Source: Collimonas arenae (GTDB taxonomy: Bacteria > Pseudomonadota > Gammaproteobacteria > Burkholderiales > Burkholderiaceae_D). From it: a DNA stretch of 64,000 nt. The notes beneath the pieces are model-generated. The model was given only the letters and a program-made list of their open reading frames with translations. It was not told the origin of the DNA and ran no database searches. Location: contig NZ_CP013233.1 of the NCBI RefSeq assembly GCF_001584165.1, forward strand, positions 3,294,620 through 3,358,619. The letters run 5' to 3'. The position numbers were made by a program, and so were the translations under genes. Below, piece by piece: positions 1 to 9,509 of the stretch (the stretch's first letter is position 1; each line of letters opens with the position of its first letter).

Positions 1-600
1 GCGCATGACGGGATAGATGGCCAACACCTGGCGTTGCAGCACGATTACGATGTCATTGTGCTCGACGTCATGCTACCCGGCATGGATGGTTTTTCGGTCT
101 TGCACGGACTGCGCGCAATCAAGCAAACCCCGGTCATCATGCTGACCGCGCGCGACCGCGTCGAAGATCGGATCAAGGGCTTGCAAGGCGGCGCCGACGA
201 TTACCTGGTCAAACCGTTTTCTTTCCTCGAATTGCTGGCACGCTTGCAGGCGCTGACGCGGCGTGGCCGTGCGATGGAGCCGGCTCAGTTGCGCATCGCC
301 GATCTGCAGATCGACCTGATCAGCCGTAAGGCCTATCGCGCCAATGTCCGCATCGACCTGACCGCCAAGGAATTTTCACTATTGGCGGTGCTGGCCCGAC
401 GGCAAGGCGAAATCCTGTCGAAAACAGCGATCGCCGAACTGGTGTGGGACATGAATTTCGACAGTAATACCAACGTCGTTGAAGTTGCCATCAAACGCTT
501 GCGCGCCAAAATCGACACACCGTTCAGCCCCAAGCTGCTGCATACGATCCGCGGTATGGGCTATGTGCTGGAACCGCGTAGCCTGGAGACGCACGAATGA
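1..600 (+). CDS. OmpR-family response regulator, heavy-metal type (5' end missing)
   Basis: The reading frame is open from the first base of the window, so the N-terminus lies outside it. What remains is most of the receiver domain, with the phospho-acceptor Asp in [13 protein letters not shown], the Thr of MLTARD and the Lys of VKPFSF, followed by a complete winged-helix output domain ending in [12 protein letters not shown]. The sequence resembles CusR/CopR/IrlR regulators of metal resistance. The stop codon overlaps the start of the kinase gene by 4 bases (ATGA), so the two are translationally coupled. The metal or other signal cannot be read from this sequence. The family assignment is firm; the stimulus is inference. 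Confidence 0.9.
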   Translation, partial: AHDGIDGQHLALQHDYDVIVLDVMLPGMDGFSVLHGLRAIKQTPVIMLTARDRVEDRIKGLQGGADDYLVKPFSFLELLARLQALTRRGRAMEPAQLRIADLQIDLISRKAYRANVRIDLTAKEFSLLAVLARRQGEILSKTAIAELVWDMNFDSNTNVVEVAIKRLRAKIDTPFSPKLLHTIRGMGYVLEPRSLETHE

Positions 601-2003
601 AACGGTCGATCACGGTACGCCTGGTCGCCATGTTTGCGCTGGCGGCACTACTGATCTTTTCCCTGATCGGCAGTGCGCTGTATGGGGTGCTGCGACGAGA
701 GCTGGCACGCCATCAGCAAGACGAGCTGAATACCCGCTTCCAGGACACCCAATACATGATCGGCCACAACGGCGACCCCAGCCGCTGGCCGCGCGTACAG
801 GCCAAGCTGGATACCCTGAGTCCCGCCGACGGCAGCATCCGCTACTGGGTGCTGGGTGATGATCCACGCTTCCAGTACGGCAAGGGACTGGCCGAAATCG
901 ACCAACTGGACCGCAATCCGAACGGCATGAGCACCATGCAGCTGCGCGGCCGCGAATATCCACTGCATGCGATGACCGGCACCATTCCCCCATTTATGGA
1001 TAGGCCAGCGGTGCGCTTGATTGTTGCCGTCGACGCCGCGCCATACATGCATACCATGCACGCTTTCCTGCTGGCGTTGGTCGGCCTGTCGCTGGTCGGC
1101 GTGCTGCTAGTGATGCTGCTGGGCTACTGGATCGCCCAGGTAGGCTTGCGGCCGCTCAAGCAACTGTCCAGTGAAGCGCAGGCGCTCGGTCCGCGCAACT
1201 TGTCACAACGCCTGAAGATTTCGCCATTGCCGGATGAGCTCTCGGACCTGACGATTGCCTTCAACGGCGCGCTGGAACGCATGGAAGGTGCATACAACCA
1301 GTTGGAGGCCTTTAATGCCGACGTCGCCCATGAATTGCGCACGCCGCTAGCCAACCTGATCGGCGAGACCCAGGTAGCACTGTCACGCCAGCGCACTGCC
1401 CCGCACTTCGAAGAAGTCCTGCAATCGAACCTGGAAGAATTGGAACGACTGCGCTCAATCATCAACGACATGCTGTTCCTGGCCCGGGCCGACCAGGGCG
1501 AAGCCGCCACCAGCCTGGTGCACGCGTCGATTGCGCAAGAGATCAACAAGACCGTGGAATTCTTTGAGTTTGTACTGGACGAGTCTAAAATGACGGTCAA
1601 TGTCGACGGCGACATCGGTGCGGAAGCGTCGATTGAAACCTCGCTGTTCCGGCGCGCAATGAGCAACCTGTTGCACAACGCAATCCAGCATTCCAAGCCC
1701 GGCGCCGGCATCGTCGTGCGCATCACGCAGCAGCCGGCGGCAATCCAGATTGCCGTATCAAATCCCGGCCAGCCGATTGCAGGCACGCATCTGCCACGGC
1801 TATTCGATCGTTTTTATCGCGTCGACGCAGCCCGCAATGACCGTGACCCAAGCCAGTTGCATGGCCACGGACTTGGCTTGGCGATCGTCAAGGCGATTGC
1901 CAAGATGCACGGTGGTAGCGTGTTTGCGAATAGCGTCGCAGGACTGACGACAATAGGTTTCAGCATCCCTGCCGGCGACGATACGCTTCAACAAATAAAC
2001 TGA
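597..2003 (+). CDS. Heavy-metal-type sensor histidine kinase
   Basis: A 468-residue inner-membrane kinase that should phosphorylate the regulator encoded just upstream. It has an N-terminal membrane helix (about residues 8-30), a periplasmic region of about 130 residues, a second helix (about 160-182) and a HAMP linker. The H-box [11 protein letters not shown] carries His245, and the ATPase has an N-box (NLLHNAIQH) and a glycine-rich [13 protein letters not shown] motif. The length and the short periplasmic domain fit the CusS/IrlS heavy metal sensor family. The gene starts inside the stop of its partner. Function as a kinase is well supported; the ligand is not known. Confidence 0.9.
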   Translation: MKRSITVRLVAMFALAALLIFSLIGSALYGVLRRELARHQQDELNTRFQDTQYMIGHNGDPSRWPRVQAKLDTLSPADGSIRYWVLGDDPRFQYGKGLAEIDQLDRNPNGMSTMQLRGREYPLHAMTGTIPPFMDRPAVRLIVAVDAAPYMHTMHAFLLALVGLSLVGVLLVMLLGYWIAQVGLRPLKQLSSEAQALGPRNLSQRLKISPLPDELSDLTIAFNGALERMEGAYNQLEAFNADVAHELRTPLANLIGETQVALSRQRTAPHFEEVLQSNLEELERLRSIINDMLFLARADQGEAATSLVHASIAQEINKTVEFFEFVLDESKMTVNVDGDIGAEASIETSLFRRAMSNLLHNAIQHSKPGAGIVVRITQQPAAIQIAVSNPGQPIAGTHLPRLFDRFYRVDAARNDRDPSQLHGHGLGLAIVKAIAKMHGGSVFANSVAGLTTIGFSIPAGDDTLQQIN

Positions 2004-2022
2004 CAGACAGCAGAAAATATAT

Positions 2023-2061
2023 TGCCGACAACCATTGCTGAGCATTAACAGCACGTCGGCA
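2023..2061 (+). other. Stem-loop after the two-component operon
   Basis: TGCCGAC and GTCGGCA pair over 7 bp and enclose a second small hairpin (TGCTG/CAGCA). The element lies 20 bases after the kinase stop and about 55 bases past the 3' end of the opposing SRP RNA gene. It has no T-run, so it may be an mRNA 3' end stabiliser or a Rho-related end rather than an intrinsic terminator. Confidence 0.4.
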
Positions 2062-2114
2062 GGACTTCAAAATGATGGGATTTCGGCGTACGAAGAATAT
2101 CGACACCAAGGAAA

Positions 2115-2213
2115 GAGGCGAGCCTTGTCTGCGGCACTTGCAGGAAATGGCTGTGGCTGCTTCGTTCCCGACCTGACCAGGTTGACCATGCCACAATGCG
2201 CAGGGGCCCGCCG
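2115..2213 (-). ncRNA. ffs: Signal recognition particle RNA (4.5S-type, small bacterial form)
   Basis: The minus strand carries the diagnostic SRP helix 8 core GGTCAGGTCGGGAACG followed by AAGCAGCC, which binds the Ffh M domain. The two ends pair: GGCGGGCC at the 5' end with GGCTCGCC at the 3' end, allowing one G-U pair. This gives a closed hairpin of about 96-100 nt, the usual size of the small proteobacterial form. A promoter lies directly upstream, with its predicted start at about 2213, which matches the 5' arm. The RNA joins Ffh to target nascent inner-membrane and secreted proteins to FtsY and Sec. The exact ends are estimated to within a few bases. Confidence 0.92.
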
Positions 2214-2219
2214 GGGTGA

Positions 2220-2248
2220 ATTGTACCGCATCGCGTCATAACTGGCAG
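2220..2248 (-). promoter_or_regulatory. Sigma-70-type promoter of ffs
   Basis: On the minus strand, CTGCCA (2243-2248) is followed after 17 bp by TACAAT (2220-2225). The start site would fall about 7 bases downstream, exactly at the 5' arm of the SRP RNA helix. The -10 differs from consensus at one base and the -35 matches at 4 of 6. Confidence 0.65.
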
Positions 2249-2322
2249 CGCTTTTTTGCATGTGCGCCGCCATTTTCCCCAGAATTCCAGCTCCCGGCAG
2301 CGCCAGGAGCACGCTCAGACAG

Positions 2323-3807
2323 CTATAAGCCCAACTCTTGCCAGATCTGATCGACCCGCGCCTTGACATCGTCAGACATGCTGATGGTACGTCCCCATTC
2401 ACGGCTGGTTTCACCCGGCCACTTGTTGGTCGCATCGATGCCCATCTTGCTCCCCAGGCCGCTGACCGGCGAAGCAAAATCAAGATAATCGATCGGCGTG
2501 TTGTCCACCAAGGTGGTGTCGCGGATCGGATCGACGCGCGTGGTGATCGCCCAGATCACTTCATTCCAGTCGCGAATGTTGACATCCTCATCGACCACGA
2601 CGATGAACTTGGTATACATGAACTGACGCAGAAAGCTCCAGACTCCGAACATCACCCGCTTGGCATGCCCGGCGTATGCCTTCTTCATCTGCACCACCGC
2701 CATGCGATAGCTGCAGCCTTCCGGCGGCAGGTAAAAATCGGTGATTTCGGAAAACTGCTTTTGCAACAATGGGATGAACACCTCGTTCAGCGCCACGCCG
2801 AGCACAGCCGGTTCATCCGGCGGTTTACCTGTATACGTAGAGTGATAGATGGGCGACTCCCGCATCGTGATGCGGTCGATGGTGAACACCGGAAACCAGT
2901 CCTGCTCATTGTAATAGCCGGTGTGATCGCCGTATGGTCCTTCGAGTGCCATCTCATAGCCGGACGGATGCGACGGATCGGGATTGATATGCCCTTCCAA
3001 GACAATCTCGGCCGAAGCCGGCACCCGCAGTTCACTGCCGATAGCCTTGACCAGCTCGGTGCGGCTACCACGCAGCAGGCCTGCGAACTGATATTCCGAC
3101 AAGCTGTCCGGCACCGGCGTCACCGCACCTAATATAGTAGCGGGATCGGCACCCAGCGCCACCGCCACCGGATAAGGCTTGCCGCCGGTCGCCAGCGCGT
3201 GTTCGCGGAAATCCAGCGCGCCGCCGCGATGCGCCAGCCAGCGCATGATCACCTTATTACGCCCCAATACCTGCTGCCGATAAATGCCAAGATTTTGGCG
3301 CTTCTTGTGCGGTCCCTTAGTAATTACCAAACCCCAGGTAATCAACGGTGCGACATCTCCCGGCCAGCAGTGCTGGATCGGCAGTTTAGCCAGGTCGACG
3401 TCATTGCCCTCCCATACGATGTCTTGACAAGGCGCCGAGCGATGCTCCTTCGGCGCCATGTCCCACAATGATTTCACCAACGTGCCAAGACCAAGAATGT
3501 CTTTAAATCCTTTTGGTGGTTCCGGTTCTTTCAGCATCGCCAGCACATGGCCGATGCGGCGCAATTCGCTGACGTCGTCGGCGCCCATGCCAAGCGCAAC
3601 GCGACGCGGCGTCCCAAATAAATTCCCCAAGACAGGCATTGAATGGCCAACAGGATTTTCAAAAAGGAGCGCCGGGCCGCCCGCCCGCAAAGTGCGATCA
3701 CAGACCTCCGTCATCTCCAAATAGGGTGAAATCGGTGTCGAAATGCGTTTTAGCTCGCCAATTCGTTCCAATTTGATAATAAAATCACGTAAATCTGAAT
3801 ATTTCAT
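2323..3807 (-). CDS. ubiD: UbiD family 4-hydroxy-3-polyprenylbenzoate decarboxylase
   Basis: A 494-residue protein, the usual UbiD length. It starts [10 protein letters not shown] and has the characteristic segments [16 protein letters not shown]-like [11 protein letters not shown], the central [12 protein letters not shown] region and an E-rich catalytic segment around [10 protein letters not shown]. UbiD uses prenylated FMN, made by UbiX, to decarboxylate 3-polyprenyl-4-hydroxybenzoate in ubiquinone synthesis. No ubiX or other ubi gene is adjacent, so it stands alone between ffs and the transglycosylase leader. Paralogues act on other aromatic acids, but the N-terminal sequence and length favour the ubiquinone enzyme. 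Confidence 0.95.
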   Translation of the reverse strand: MKYSDLRDFIIKLERIGELKRISTPISPYLEMTEVCDRTLRAGGPALLFENPVGHSMPVLGNLFGTPRRVALGMGADDVSELRRIGHVLAMLKEPEPPKGFKDILGLGTLVKSLWDMAPKEHRSAPCQDIVWEGNDVDLAKLPIQHCWPGDVAPLITWGLVITKGPHKKRQNLGIYRQQVLGRNKVIMRWLAHRGGALDFREHALATGGKPYPVAVALGADPATILGAVTPVPDSLSEYQFAGLLRGSRTELVKAIGSELRVPASAEIVLEGHINPDPSHPSGYEMALEGPYGDHTGYYNEQDWFPVFTIDRITMRESPIYHSTYTGKPPDEPAVLGVALNEVFIPLLQKQFSEITDFYLPPEGCSYRMAVVQMKKAYAGHAKRVMFGVWSFLRQFMYTKFIVVVDEDVNIRDWNEVIWAITTRVDPIRDTTLVDNTPIDYLDFASPVSGLGSKMGIDATNKWPGETSREWGRTISMSDDVKARVDQIWQELGL

Positions 3808-3940
3808 AGGTTTTACATTGTTTCTGAATGTGAAATCAAAATTTGAAGCTTTTGGGCGAAGTGCTTGATTTTATTGGCTTACAGCCCGGATAGACCAGAA
3901 TCATTAGACACAAAAGTTATTGAATTTTGCTTCTATAGTA

Positions 3941-3969
3941 TTGACTTGATATAAACAGCCCCCTACAAT
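3941..3969 (+). promoter_or_regulatory. Strong sigma-70-type promoter for the transglycosylase leader
   Basis: TTGACT (3941-3946), a 17-bp spacer and TACAAT (3964-3969) match consensus at 10 of 12 positions. The predicted start is near 3976, more than 320 bases before the first plausible start codon at 4302, so a long untranslated leader is implied. Confidence 0.7.
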
Positions 3970-3975
3970 GCGCCC

Positions 3976-4301
3976 AGCTTGATGAAGTCGCATCGCCCAC
4001 AAAGCGCATTTTAAGTCGACTCTCAATACTCACGGGATCGGGGTCCCACATGACATTTTAAGGAGTGTTTTCAAAAGGCGTCAGCCTTCTCCCCCGAACA
4101 AGTTGTTTGCCTCTGGCACGGCGCTATATACAGCAGCCGGTAGCAGCCATATAAGCGCAAACAACAACGACGTTTGGCATCACGCACATGCAACAGGCAT
4201 GCGGTGCCGGACGATATTGATTACGGTGCACGCAGCTTAGTATTTTCGCTCCCGCTTTTTTCCTGGAGCCTGCATGCGCCGCGACGATTCAGGAGGTTCA
4301 A
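3976..4301 (+). promoter_or_regulatory. Long structured 5' leader (or separate small RNA)
   Basis: About 325 bases without a convincing gene lie between a strong promoter and the transglycosylase start. Visible pairings are GGGA/TCCC near 4035, AAGGC-GTCA-GCCTT near 4075, and GCGCTATAT (4131-4139) with ATATAAGCGC (4149-4158), which gives 9 pairs with one bulge. An imperfect GCACATGC/GCATGCGGTGC hairpin lies near 4186. No poly-T follows any of these, so transcription probably runs into the gene. I do not recognise a known riboswitch class. It could be a cis-regulatory leader or the 5' part of a processed small RNA. Confidence 0.45.
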
Positions 4302-5336
4302 TTGTTAGCAAGATCTACCAGAGCACTATCAAGCTTGGCTGTGCTCGACCGTATCAAGAGTTTCAGCAGTCCCGTCGCCAAAGGCGTAACTTATGCCCGC
4401 GACACCATCGGCGGCGTCATCGCCACCACACGCATCACAGTACTGTTTAGTGGCTTGCTGGCCGTTATCGCTGCAACCACCCTGATGATCAAGCCGGAAC
4501 TGGCCTACACGATTCAAAGCCTGCCTTTGTTTGCCGACCAGTCGCAACAGAAAATTGCTCCGCAAGCAGCGCCGCAAATTGCAAGTCAGCCAAGTACCGA
4601 TGTCAAGAGCACGACAAGCCTGACCGTACCGGCCCCAGTTGTGGCCAGCACCAATCATTTGGTGCATATGGACAGTCTGGTCAACAAATCGATCAAGCCG
4701 GTCGACAGTTCGCGCCAGCAGCAATGGGTGACTAATTGGTTATCCAAGCGCTATCGCGTGGCTGGCGACGCCACCAACATGTTTGTGACGACCGCCTACA
4801 AAACAGCGCGTGAAACCAAACTGGATCCGCTGCTGATCTTGGCGGTGATGGCGATCGAGTCCGGCCTGAATCCATTTGCCGAAAGCCCGGTCGGCGCACA
4901 AGGCCTGATGCAAGTCATGTCGAAAGTGCATGAAGACAAATTCGAGAGCCTGGGTGGCATCAAGGCAGCACTGAATCCAACCGCCAATATCAAGGTTGGT
5001 TCGATGATCCTGAGGGATTATGTAGTTCAAGGCGGCTCGGTTGAAGCTGGTCTGAAACGTTACGTCGGCGCAGCTGCGTTTGCCAATGATGGCGGCTACG
5101 GCTACAAGGTATTGGCTGAATATCGCCGCCTGCAGGACGTCGCTACCGGCAAGAACGTGCCTTCATCCGGCTCTTCGGCGCCAATCGCTACGCCCAAGCC
5201 GCGTCCGATTCAAGCTGTAGCCCCGGTTGACGCCAGTGCGACGCCGCCCGAGGCGGCACTGAGCGTACCTGATGCCATTGACCATTCGGTCCAGCAATCA
5301 AGCAACAAGCAATTCAACGCGCAACCAATGACCTGA
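4302..5336 (+). CDS. Membrane-anchored lytic transglycosylase (SLT domain)
   Basis: A 344-residue protein that should cleave the MurNAc-GlcNAc bond of peptidoglycan, forming 1,6-anhydro ends. A single membrane helix (about 41-60) places the enzyme in the periplasm. A low-complexity linker (about 85-115) precedes the SLT domain at about 160-275, with the catalytic Glu186 in MAIESGLNPFAESPVGAQG and the family LMQVM segment. The C-terminus is proline/alanine-rich. The start is TTG, chosen because AGGAGG lies five bases upstream and no in-frame ATG occurs before residue 62. The long upstream leader suggests post-transcriptional control. Confidence 0.88.
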   Translation: MLARSTRALSSLAVLDRIKSFSSPVAKGVTYARDTIGGVIATTRITVLFSGLLAVIAATTLMIKPELAYTIQSLPLFADQSQQKIAPQAAPQIASQPSTDVKSTTSLTVPAPVVASTNHLVHMDSLVNKSIKPVDSSRQQQWVTNWLSKRYRVAGDATNMFVTTAYKTARETKLDPLLILAVMAIESGLNPFAESPVGAQGLMQVMSKVHEDKFESLGGIKAALNPTANIKVGSMILRDYVVQGGSVEAGLKRYVGAAAFANDGGYGYKVLAEYRRLQDVATGKNVPSSGSSAPIATPKPRPIQAVAPVDASATPPEAALSVPDAIDHSVQQSSNKQFNAQPMT

Positions 5337-5354
5337 ATTGAATGACAGTAAAAG

Positions 5355-5386
5355 AAAAAAGAGCCGGTATGCCGGCTCTTTTTTTT
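5355..5386. terminator. Bidirectional intrinsic terminator
   Basis: AAGAGCCGG-TATG-CCGGCTCTT, a perfect 9-bp stem followed by a run of T, ends the transglycosylase transcript. The A-rich 5' flank gives a T-rich tail on the other strand as well, so it can also stop minus-strand transcription. Confidence 0.9.
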
Positions 5387-5497
5387 CATCTGCCTTACGA
5401 ACCAGCGGTTTCCGCGATAGTACAAGGCATCAACAAATGTTCTGCCGCAAAGAAGACGCGTCGGGTAGCCACCCAAGAAAGCTCGTCCTGACGTAAC

Positions 5498-5520
5498 AAC
5501 AGGAGCACAAGGCTCCTGTT
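5498..5520 (-). terminator. Inverted repeat after the livHMGF operon
   Basis: AACAGGAGC-ACAAG-GCTCCTGTT is a perfect 9-bp stem located 34 bases past the livF stop. The T content after it on the minus strand is modest (TGTTGTTA), so termination may be partial, with the stronger bidirectional terminator further on as backup. Confidence 0.55.
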
Positions 5521-5553
5521 CTGTTACAACGCTCAGACAATACCAGCTGCTGG

Positions 5554-6275
5554 CTACTCGCCCAAGTAAGCTGCCTTGACCTTCGGATCATTCAGCATGT
5601 CCTTGGCGTTACCGCTCATCGTCAACAGGCCGGAATCCATCACGTAGGCACGGTGCGCAGCTTCCAATGCCAGCTTGGCGTTCTGCTCGACCAGCAGGAT
5701 CGTGATGCCCTGGGCCGATACACTACGGATTACCTCGAAGATCTTTTCCACCATGATCGGCGACAAGCCCATCGACGGCTCATCCAGCAACAGCAGCTTT
5801 GGATGGCTCATCAAGGCCCTGGCCATGGCCAACATCTGCTGTTCGCCACCGGACAGGGTGCCGGCCATTTGAGCGGCCCGTTCCTTCAGGCGTGGAAACA
5901 CACCAAACCACTTGTCGACATCCGCCGCGATGCCGGCCTTGTCATTGCGTGTGTAGGCGCCCATCAGCAGGTTTTCCATGATGCTCATGCGCGTAAACAC
6001 GCCGCGCCTTCCGGCACCATGGCCAGCTTTTGCTTGACCAGGCTGAACGAGGTGTGCCCCTTGGTGTGCTCCCCCATATAGTGCATCTCGCCTTCGACTT
6101 TGCATTGCGGCAAAGTACCGGTGATAGCTTTCAGCGTGGTGGTCTTGCCGGCGCCGTTGGCGCCGATCAACGTGACCAACTCGCCGTCATTGACTTCCAG
6201 GCTAACGCCCTTGACCGCCTGAATGCCGCCGTAAGCGACTTTCAGGTTGCTGATTTTCAGGATATTGGTTGCCAT
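5554..6275 (-). pseudogene. livF: LivF branched-chain amino acid ABC transporter ATPase, frameshifted
   Basis: Two overlapping frames together make one 240-residue LivF. The first part has Walker A GANGAGKTT and ends in MVPEG. The second resumes at RGVFTRMSIMENLL and holds the ABC signature LSGGEQQ, Walker B LLLLDEPS and the H-loop region. The join needs one extra C near 6004 (GGCCGCGG read as GGCGCGG). Nothing else is damaged, so an uncorrected sequence error is more likely than a dead gene. The start overlaps the livG stop by one base (TGATG). The protein should power uptake of leucine, isoleucine and valine with LivG. Confidence 0.88.
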
Positions 6276-7045
6276 CAGTGACCACCTCCCAGATAGGCTT
6301 CAATCACAGCCGGATTCTTCTGGATTTCGGCAGGCAGCCCTTCCGCAATCGGCTTGCCATAATCAAGTACGGTCAGGCGATCGCACAAGCCCATCATCAG
6401 CTTGACATCGTGTTCGATCAGCAAAATGGTTTTTCCTTCATTCTTGATTTTGACCAACAGCTCGCGCAGGGCCAGTTTTTCGGTTGCGTTCATGCCAGCC
6501 GCAGGTTCGTCCAACGCCAGCAACTGCGGCTCGGTCGCCAGTGCACGGGCGATTTCCAGGCGCCGCTGATCACCGTATGACAGATGGCGCGCAGTGCGAT
6601 CGCCAAAACGGCCAATGCCGACGAAATCCAGCAGCTCCTGGGAACGCCTGCGAATCGCTGCCTCTTCCGCGCGCGCCGCCTTATGGCGGAACACCGCGCC
6701 GAACACGCCCTGACGGGTACGCACGTGGCAACCGACCATGACGTTTTCCAGTACGGTCATCTCGCCGAACAGGCGGATGTTCTGGAATGTGCGAGCGATT
6801 CCCGCTTTCGCCACTTCATGCGGCGCCGAGGGCGAATACGGTTTACCGGCCAGTTCGAAAGTGCCAGTATCGGCCTGATACAGACCCGTGATTACGTTGA
6901 AAAAAGTCGTCTTGCCAGCCCCGTTCGGCCCGATCAGGCCGTAGATCTGCCCTTTCAGGATCTGGATGTTGACTTCCGACAGGGCCTGCAAGCCGCCAAA
7001 TCGCTTATTGACGCCGGAGATGCTCAGAATTGTAGGTGCGCTCAT
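6275..7045 (-). CDS. livG: High-affinity branched-chain amino acid ABC transporter ATPase LivG
   Basis: A 256-residue cytoplasmic ATPase with Walker A GPNGAGKTT (about residue 40), the signature LSYGDQRRLEIARAL, Walker B LLALDEPAAG and the C-terminal BCA_ABC_TP extension ending in IEAYLGGGH. The inserted helical segment AVFRHKAARAEE is typical of LivG rather than LivF. An AAGGAG ribosome site lies 6 bases ahead of the ATG, and the gap to livM is only 9 bases, so the genes form one operon. LivG pairs with LivF below the LivHM channel. Confidence 0.95.
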   Translation of the reverse strand: MSAPTILSISGVNKRFGGLQALSEVNIQILKGQIYGLIGPNGAGKTTFFNVITGLYQADTGTFELAGKPYSPSAPHEVAKAGIARTFQNIRLFGEMTVLENVMVGCHVRTRQGVFGAVFRHKAARAEEAAIRRRSQELLDFVGIGRFGDRTARHLSYGDQRRLEIARALATEPQLLALDEPAAGMNATEKLALRELLVKIKNEGKTILLIEHDVKLMMGLCDRLTVLDYGKPIAEGLPAEIQKNPAVIEAYLGGGH

Positions 7046-7054
7046 GTGATCTCC

Positions 7055-8269
7055 TTATGCCTCTACCACGCCGGTTGCCAGCGCAGGTTTATCGATATCG
7101 GCATCCGGCCGATCCTCGTGCTTGGGCGCAGGCCACAAACCAGCAGGGCGAGTCAGCATGATGACCACCATCGCCAGGCCGTACAGCAACTGGCGCAACA
7201 CTTCCGCATCGATCAGCACCTTGCCGAACATCGCCATCTGCATCGGCTCCACGGTATGGCGCAACACTTCCGGCAATGCCGCCAGCAGGATGCCGCCCAG
7301 CACGACGCCTGGGATATGCCCCATGCCGCCCAGCACCACCATCGCCAACACCGCGATCGATTCGGTCAGCGAAAACGATTCCGGCGACACAAAGCCCTGG
7401 AACGATGCAAACATCGCGCCGGCGATACCGCCGAACGAAGCGCCCATGGAAAACGCCAGCAACTTCATGTTGCGGGTATTGATGCCCATCGCCTTGGCAG
7501 CGATTTCATCTTCGCGGATCGCCACCCAGGCGCGGCCCAGTCGTGAATTCTGCAAGCGGATCGAGATGAAGATGATCGCTATGCACAGCACCAGGAACAG
7601 GAAGTAGTAGGCGTTCACCGAAGGCATGCCGAAGCCGCCGAAATACACGGTTGCATTGGAGCCGCGCTCACCGGCCAGCGAAACGCCGAAGATGCGGATC
7701 GGATCGATCAGGTTGATCCCTTGCGGACCGTTGGTGATATTCACCGGCGCGTTCAGGTTGTTCATGAAGATCCGGATGATTTCACCGAAGCCCAGGGTCA
7801 CGATAGCCAGGTAGTCGCCGCGCAGCTTGAGCGTAGGAGCACCGAGGATGGCCCCGAACATGCCAGCTAACGCCGCACCCAGCGGTACGATGACCCACAA
7901 TGACAAGTGGATGCCGTTCTGCACAATTTCCGGGCCACAGATCATGACAAGGAAATTACCGATAGCGGGATAAGTATTGACGAAAGATTCCAGCACTGAG
8001 GCAAACTGCGGCGATGCCAGCAAGCCAGTCATGTAGGCGCCGATTGCATAGAAAGCGATGTAGCCCAGATCCAGCAGGCCGGCGAAACCGACCACGATGT
8101 TGAGACCCAGCGCCAGCATGATATAGAGCAACGCGAAGTCCATGATGCGCACCCAGGAATTGCCGAAATTGGCGGCAATGAACGGGAAGATCATGAACAG
8201 GATCGTCAAGGCGACCAGGCTGGTGTAAGCCTTGGTCGGGTTCTTTTTGGTGTCGAAGAAATTAGCCAT
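7055..8269 (-). CDS. livM: Branched-chain amino acid ABC transporter permease LivM
   Basis: A 404-residue inner-membrane permease with about ten hydrophobic helices. The conserved GLNIVVGFAGLLDLGY segment lies near residue 60, and the EAA-like loop LGRAWVAIREDEIAAKAMGIN lies near residue 265. The ATG at 8269 is chosen because GGGGAGG lies directly before it and MANFFD fits the family. An upstream in-frame start would add 11 unlikely residues. It forms the transmembrane pore with LivH. Confidence 0.94.
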   Translation of the reverse strand: MANFFDTKKNPTKAYTSLVALTILFMIFPFIAANFGNSWVRIMDFALLYIMLALGLNIVVGFAGLLDLGYIAFYAIGAYMTGLLASPQFASVLESFVNTYPAIGNFLVMICGPEIVQNGIHLSLWVIVPLGAALAGMFGAILGAPTLKLRGDYLAIVTLGFGEIIRIFMNNLNAPVNITNGPQGINLIDPIRIFGVSLAGERGSNATVYFGGFGMPSVNAYYFLFLVLCIAIIFISIRLQNSRLGRAWVAIREDEIAAKAMGINTRNMKLLAFSMGASFGGIAGAMFASFQGFVSPESFSLTESIAVLAMVVLGGMGHIPGVVLGGILLAALPEVLRHTVEPMQMAMFGKVLIDAEVLRQLLYGLAMVVIMLTRPAGLWPAPKHEDRPDADIDKPALATGVVEA

Positions 8270-8282
8270 ATGTCCTCCCCGA

Positions 8283-9212
8283 TCAGGCGCGGTCAGCCAC
8301 ACGCTCGCCCATGATGCCGGACGGACGCAAGGTCAAGACGATAATCAGGACGATGAATGCAAAGATATCCTGATAGTTGCTGCCAAAGAAATTGCCGGTC
8401 AGGTCGCCGATATAGCCAGCGCCCAGGCTTTCAATCAGGCCGAGCAGGATACCGCCCAGCATGGCGCCGTAGATATTGCCGATACCGCCGAGAACCGCGG
8501 CCGAGAAGGCCTTCAGGCCGGGCACGAAGCCCATCGCAAACTGGGCCGACGAATAGTTGGCGCCCCACATTACCCCGGCGACTGCAGCCAACGCCGCGCC
8601 GATGGCGAAGGTCATCACGATGACGCGATTCGAATCGACGCCCATCAGGCCCGCAACGCGCGGATTCTCAGCAGTGGCGCGCATCGCACGCCCCATCTTG
8701 GTCTTTTCCACCAGCAGCACAAGGCCAAACATCGAGGCGGCAGCCAACACCAGCAGCATGATCTGGGTAGGTGAAATCAGGGCGCCGAAGATATGTACCG
8801 GATCAGAAGGCATGACCTGCGGGACCGGCAGCGGGCTGCGGCCCCAGATCATCATGGCAAAAGTCTGCAGCAAAATGGAAACGCCGATCGCAGTGATCAG
8901 CGGCGCCAGCCGCGGCGCATTGCGCAGGGGGCGATAAGCGACCCGCTCAATGATCAGGCTGACGATAACGCAGATTGGAATCGCGCCAATGATAGCGATG
9001 ACGAGCTGGACAATCCCAGGCAGGCCGGGCGCAACATGCTGCAACAGCTTGAGGATCGACAGGCCAACCATCGCCCCGATCATCAAAATGTCGCCATGAG
9101 CGAAGTTAATCAGGTTCAGCACGCCATATACCATCGTATAACCGAGGGCAATCAACGCATACATGCTTCCCAGCACCAAGCCGTTGATAACTTGTTGGAT
9201 AAAGATATCCAT
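8283..9212 (-). CDS. livH: Branched-chain amino acid ABC transporter permease LivH
   Basis: A 309-residue permease beginning MDIFIQQVINGLVLGSMYAL, the standard LivH N-terminus. Family motifs are GYTMVYGVLNLINFAHGD and the loop GRAMRATAENPRVAGLMGVD, which contacts the ATPases. It is the first structural gene of livHMGF. No periplasmic binding protein gene (livK or livJ) lies upstream or downstream in this window, so the receptor must be encoded elsewhere. Its roughly 290-base leader holds a tiny ORF and a terminator, suggesting regulated read-through. Confidence 0.95.
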   Translation of the reverse strand: MDIFIQQVINGLVLGSMYALIALGYTMVYGVLNLINFAHGDILMIGAMVGLSILKLLQHVAPGLPGIVQLVIAIIGAIPICVIVSLIIERVAYRPLRNAPRLAPLITAIGVSILLQTFAMMIWGRSPLPVPQVMPSDPVHIFGALISPTQIMLLVLAAASMFGLVLLVEKTKMGRAMRATAENPRVAGLMGVDSNRVIVMTFAIGAALAAVAGVMWGANYSSAQFAMGFVPGLKAFSAAVLGGIGNIYGAMLGGILLGLIESLGAGYIGDLTGNFFGSNYQDIFAFIVLIIVLTLRPSGIMGERVADRA

Positions 9213-9304
9213 AATTTCCTTGTTCTATATGTGGTTCGGTTCAAATCGGTCAGAACACTATTGCGACCATATCAGAGGCAGCACAGCAAAAATCATTCCC
9301 GATA

Positions 9305-9340
9305 CAAAAACGGCACCCTGGATAATGTCCTAGTGCCGTT
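9305..9340 (-). terminator. Intrinsic terminator in the livH leader (attenuator candidate)
   Basis: On the minus strand AACGGCAC (9333-9340) pairs with GTGCCGTT (9309-9316), followed directly by a T-run. It sits 18 bases after the stop of a 21-codon ORF and 93 bases before livH. A second hairpin, GGGAG/CTCCC (9341-9354), touches it on the 5' side, as adjacent stems in attenuators do. Confidence 0.7.
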
Positions 9341-9357
9341 GGGAGACGCCTCCCCGC

Positions 9358-9423
9358 TTAGCTGGAAAGGTAGTTTGGCAATGCGCGAATAGCCGGGATG
9401 AGAGGAATGAACTGGTTACACAT
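9358..9423 (-). CDS. 21-codon leader peptide candidate upstream of livH
   Basis: ATG to TAA, 21 codons, encoding a peptide beginning MCNQFIPLIPAIRAL and ending PNYLSS. An AGGAGA ribosome site lies 8 bases before the ATG, better than that of livH itself. It contains three Ile and three Leu but no run of one residue. A perfect TATAAT -10 lies about 90 bases upstream and a terminator about 20 bases downstream. It is either a leader peptide for ribosome-mediated attenuation of the branched-chain transport operon or a free-standing small protein. I do not recognise the peptide. Confidence 0.5.
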   Translation of the reverse strand: MCNQFIPLIPAIRALPNYLSS

Positions 9424-9509
9424 ATTTATTGTCTCCTATACGTCTTTCTGAAAAAACGTTTTTATCTTAAAGCACCTTGTCTCAAGGACAATGCACCATT
9501 ACCGTGCAG

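Noticed and set aside
3976..4301. A named riboswitch, tmRNA or 6S RNA in the transglycosylase leader
   Set aside because: None of the conserved cores I know for these RNAs is present. It is kept only as an unclassified leader.
4274..4460. ATG-started ORF overlapping the transglycosylase N-terminus
   Set aside because: It has no ribosome site and a basic, repetitive shadow translation. The transglycosylase frame explains the region.
5554..6275. livF as two separate genes
   Set aside because: The halves complement each other exactly and one inserted base restores a full LivF.
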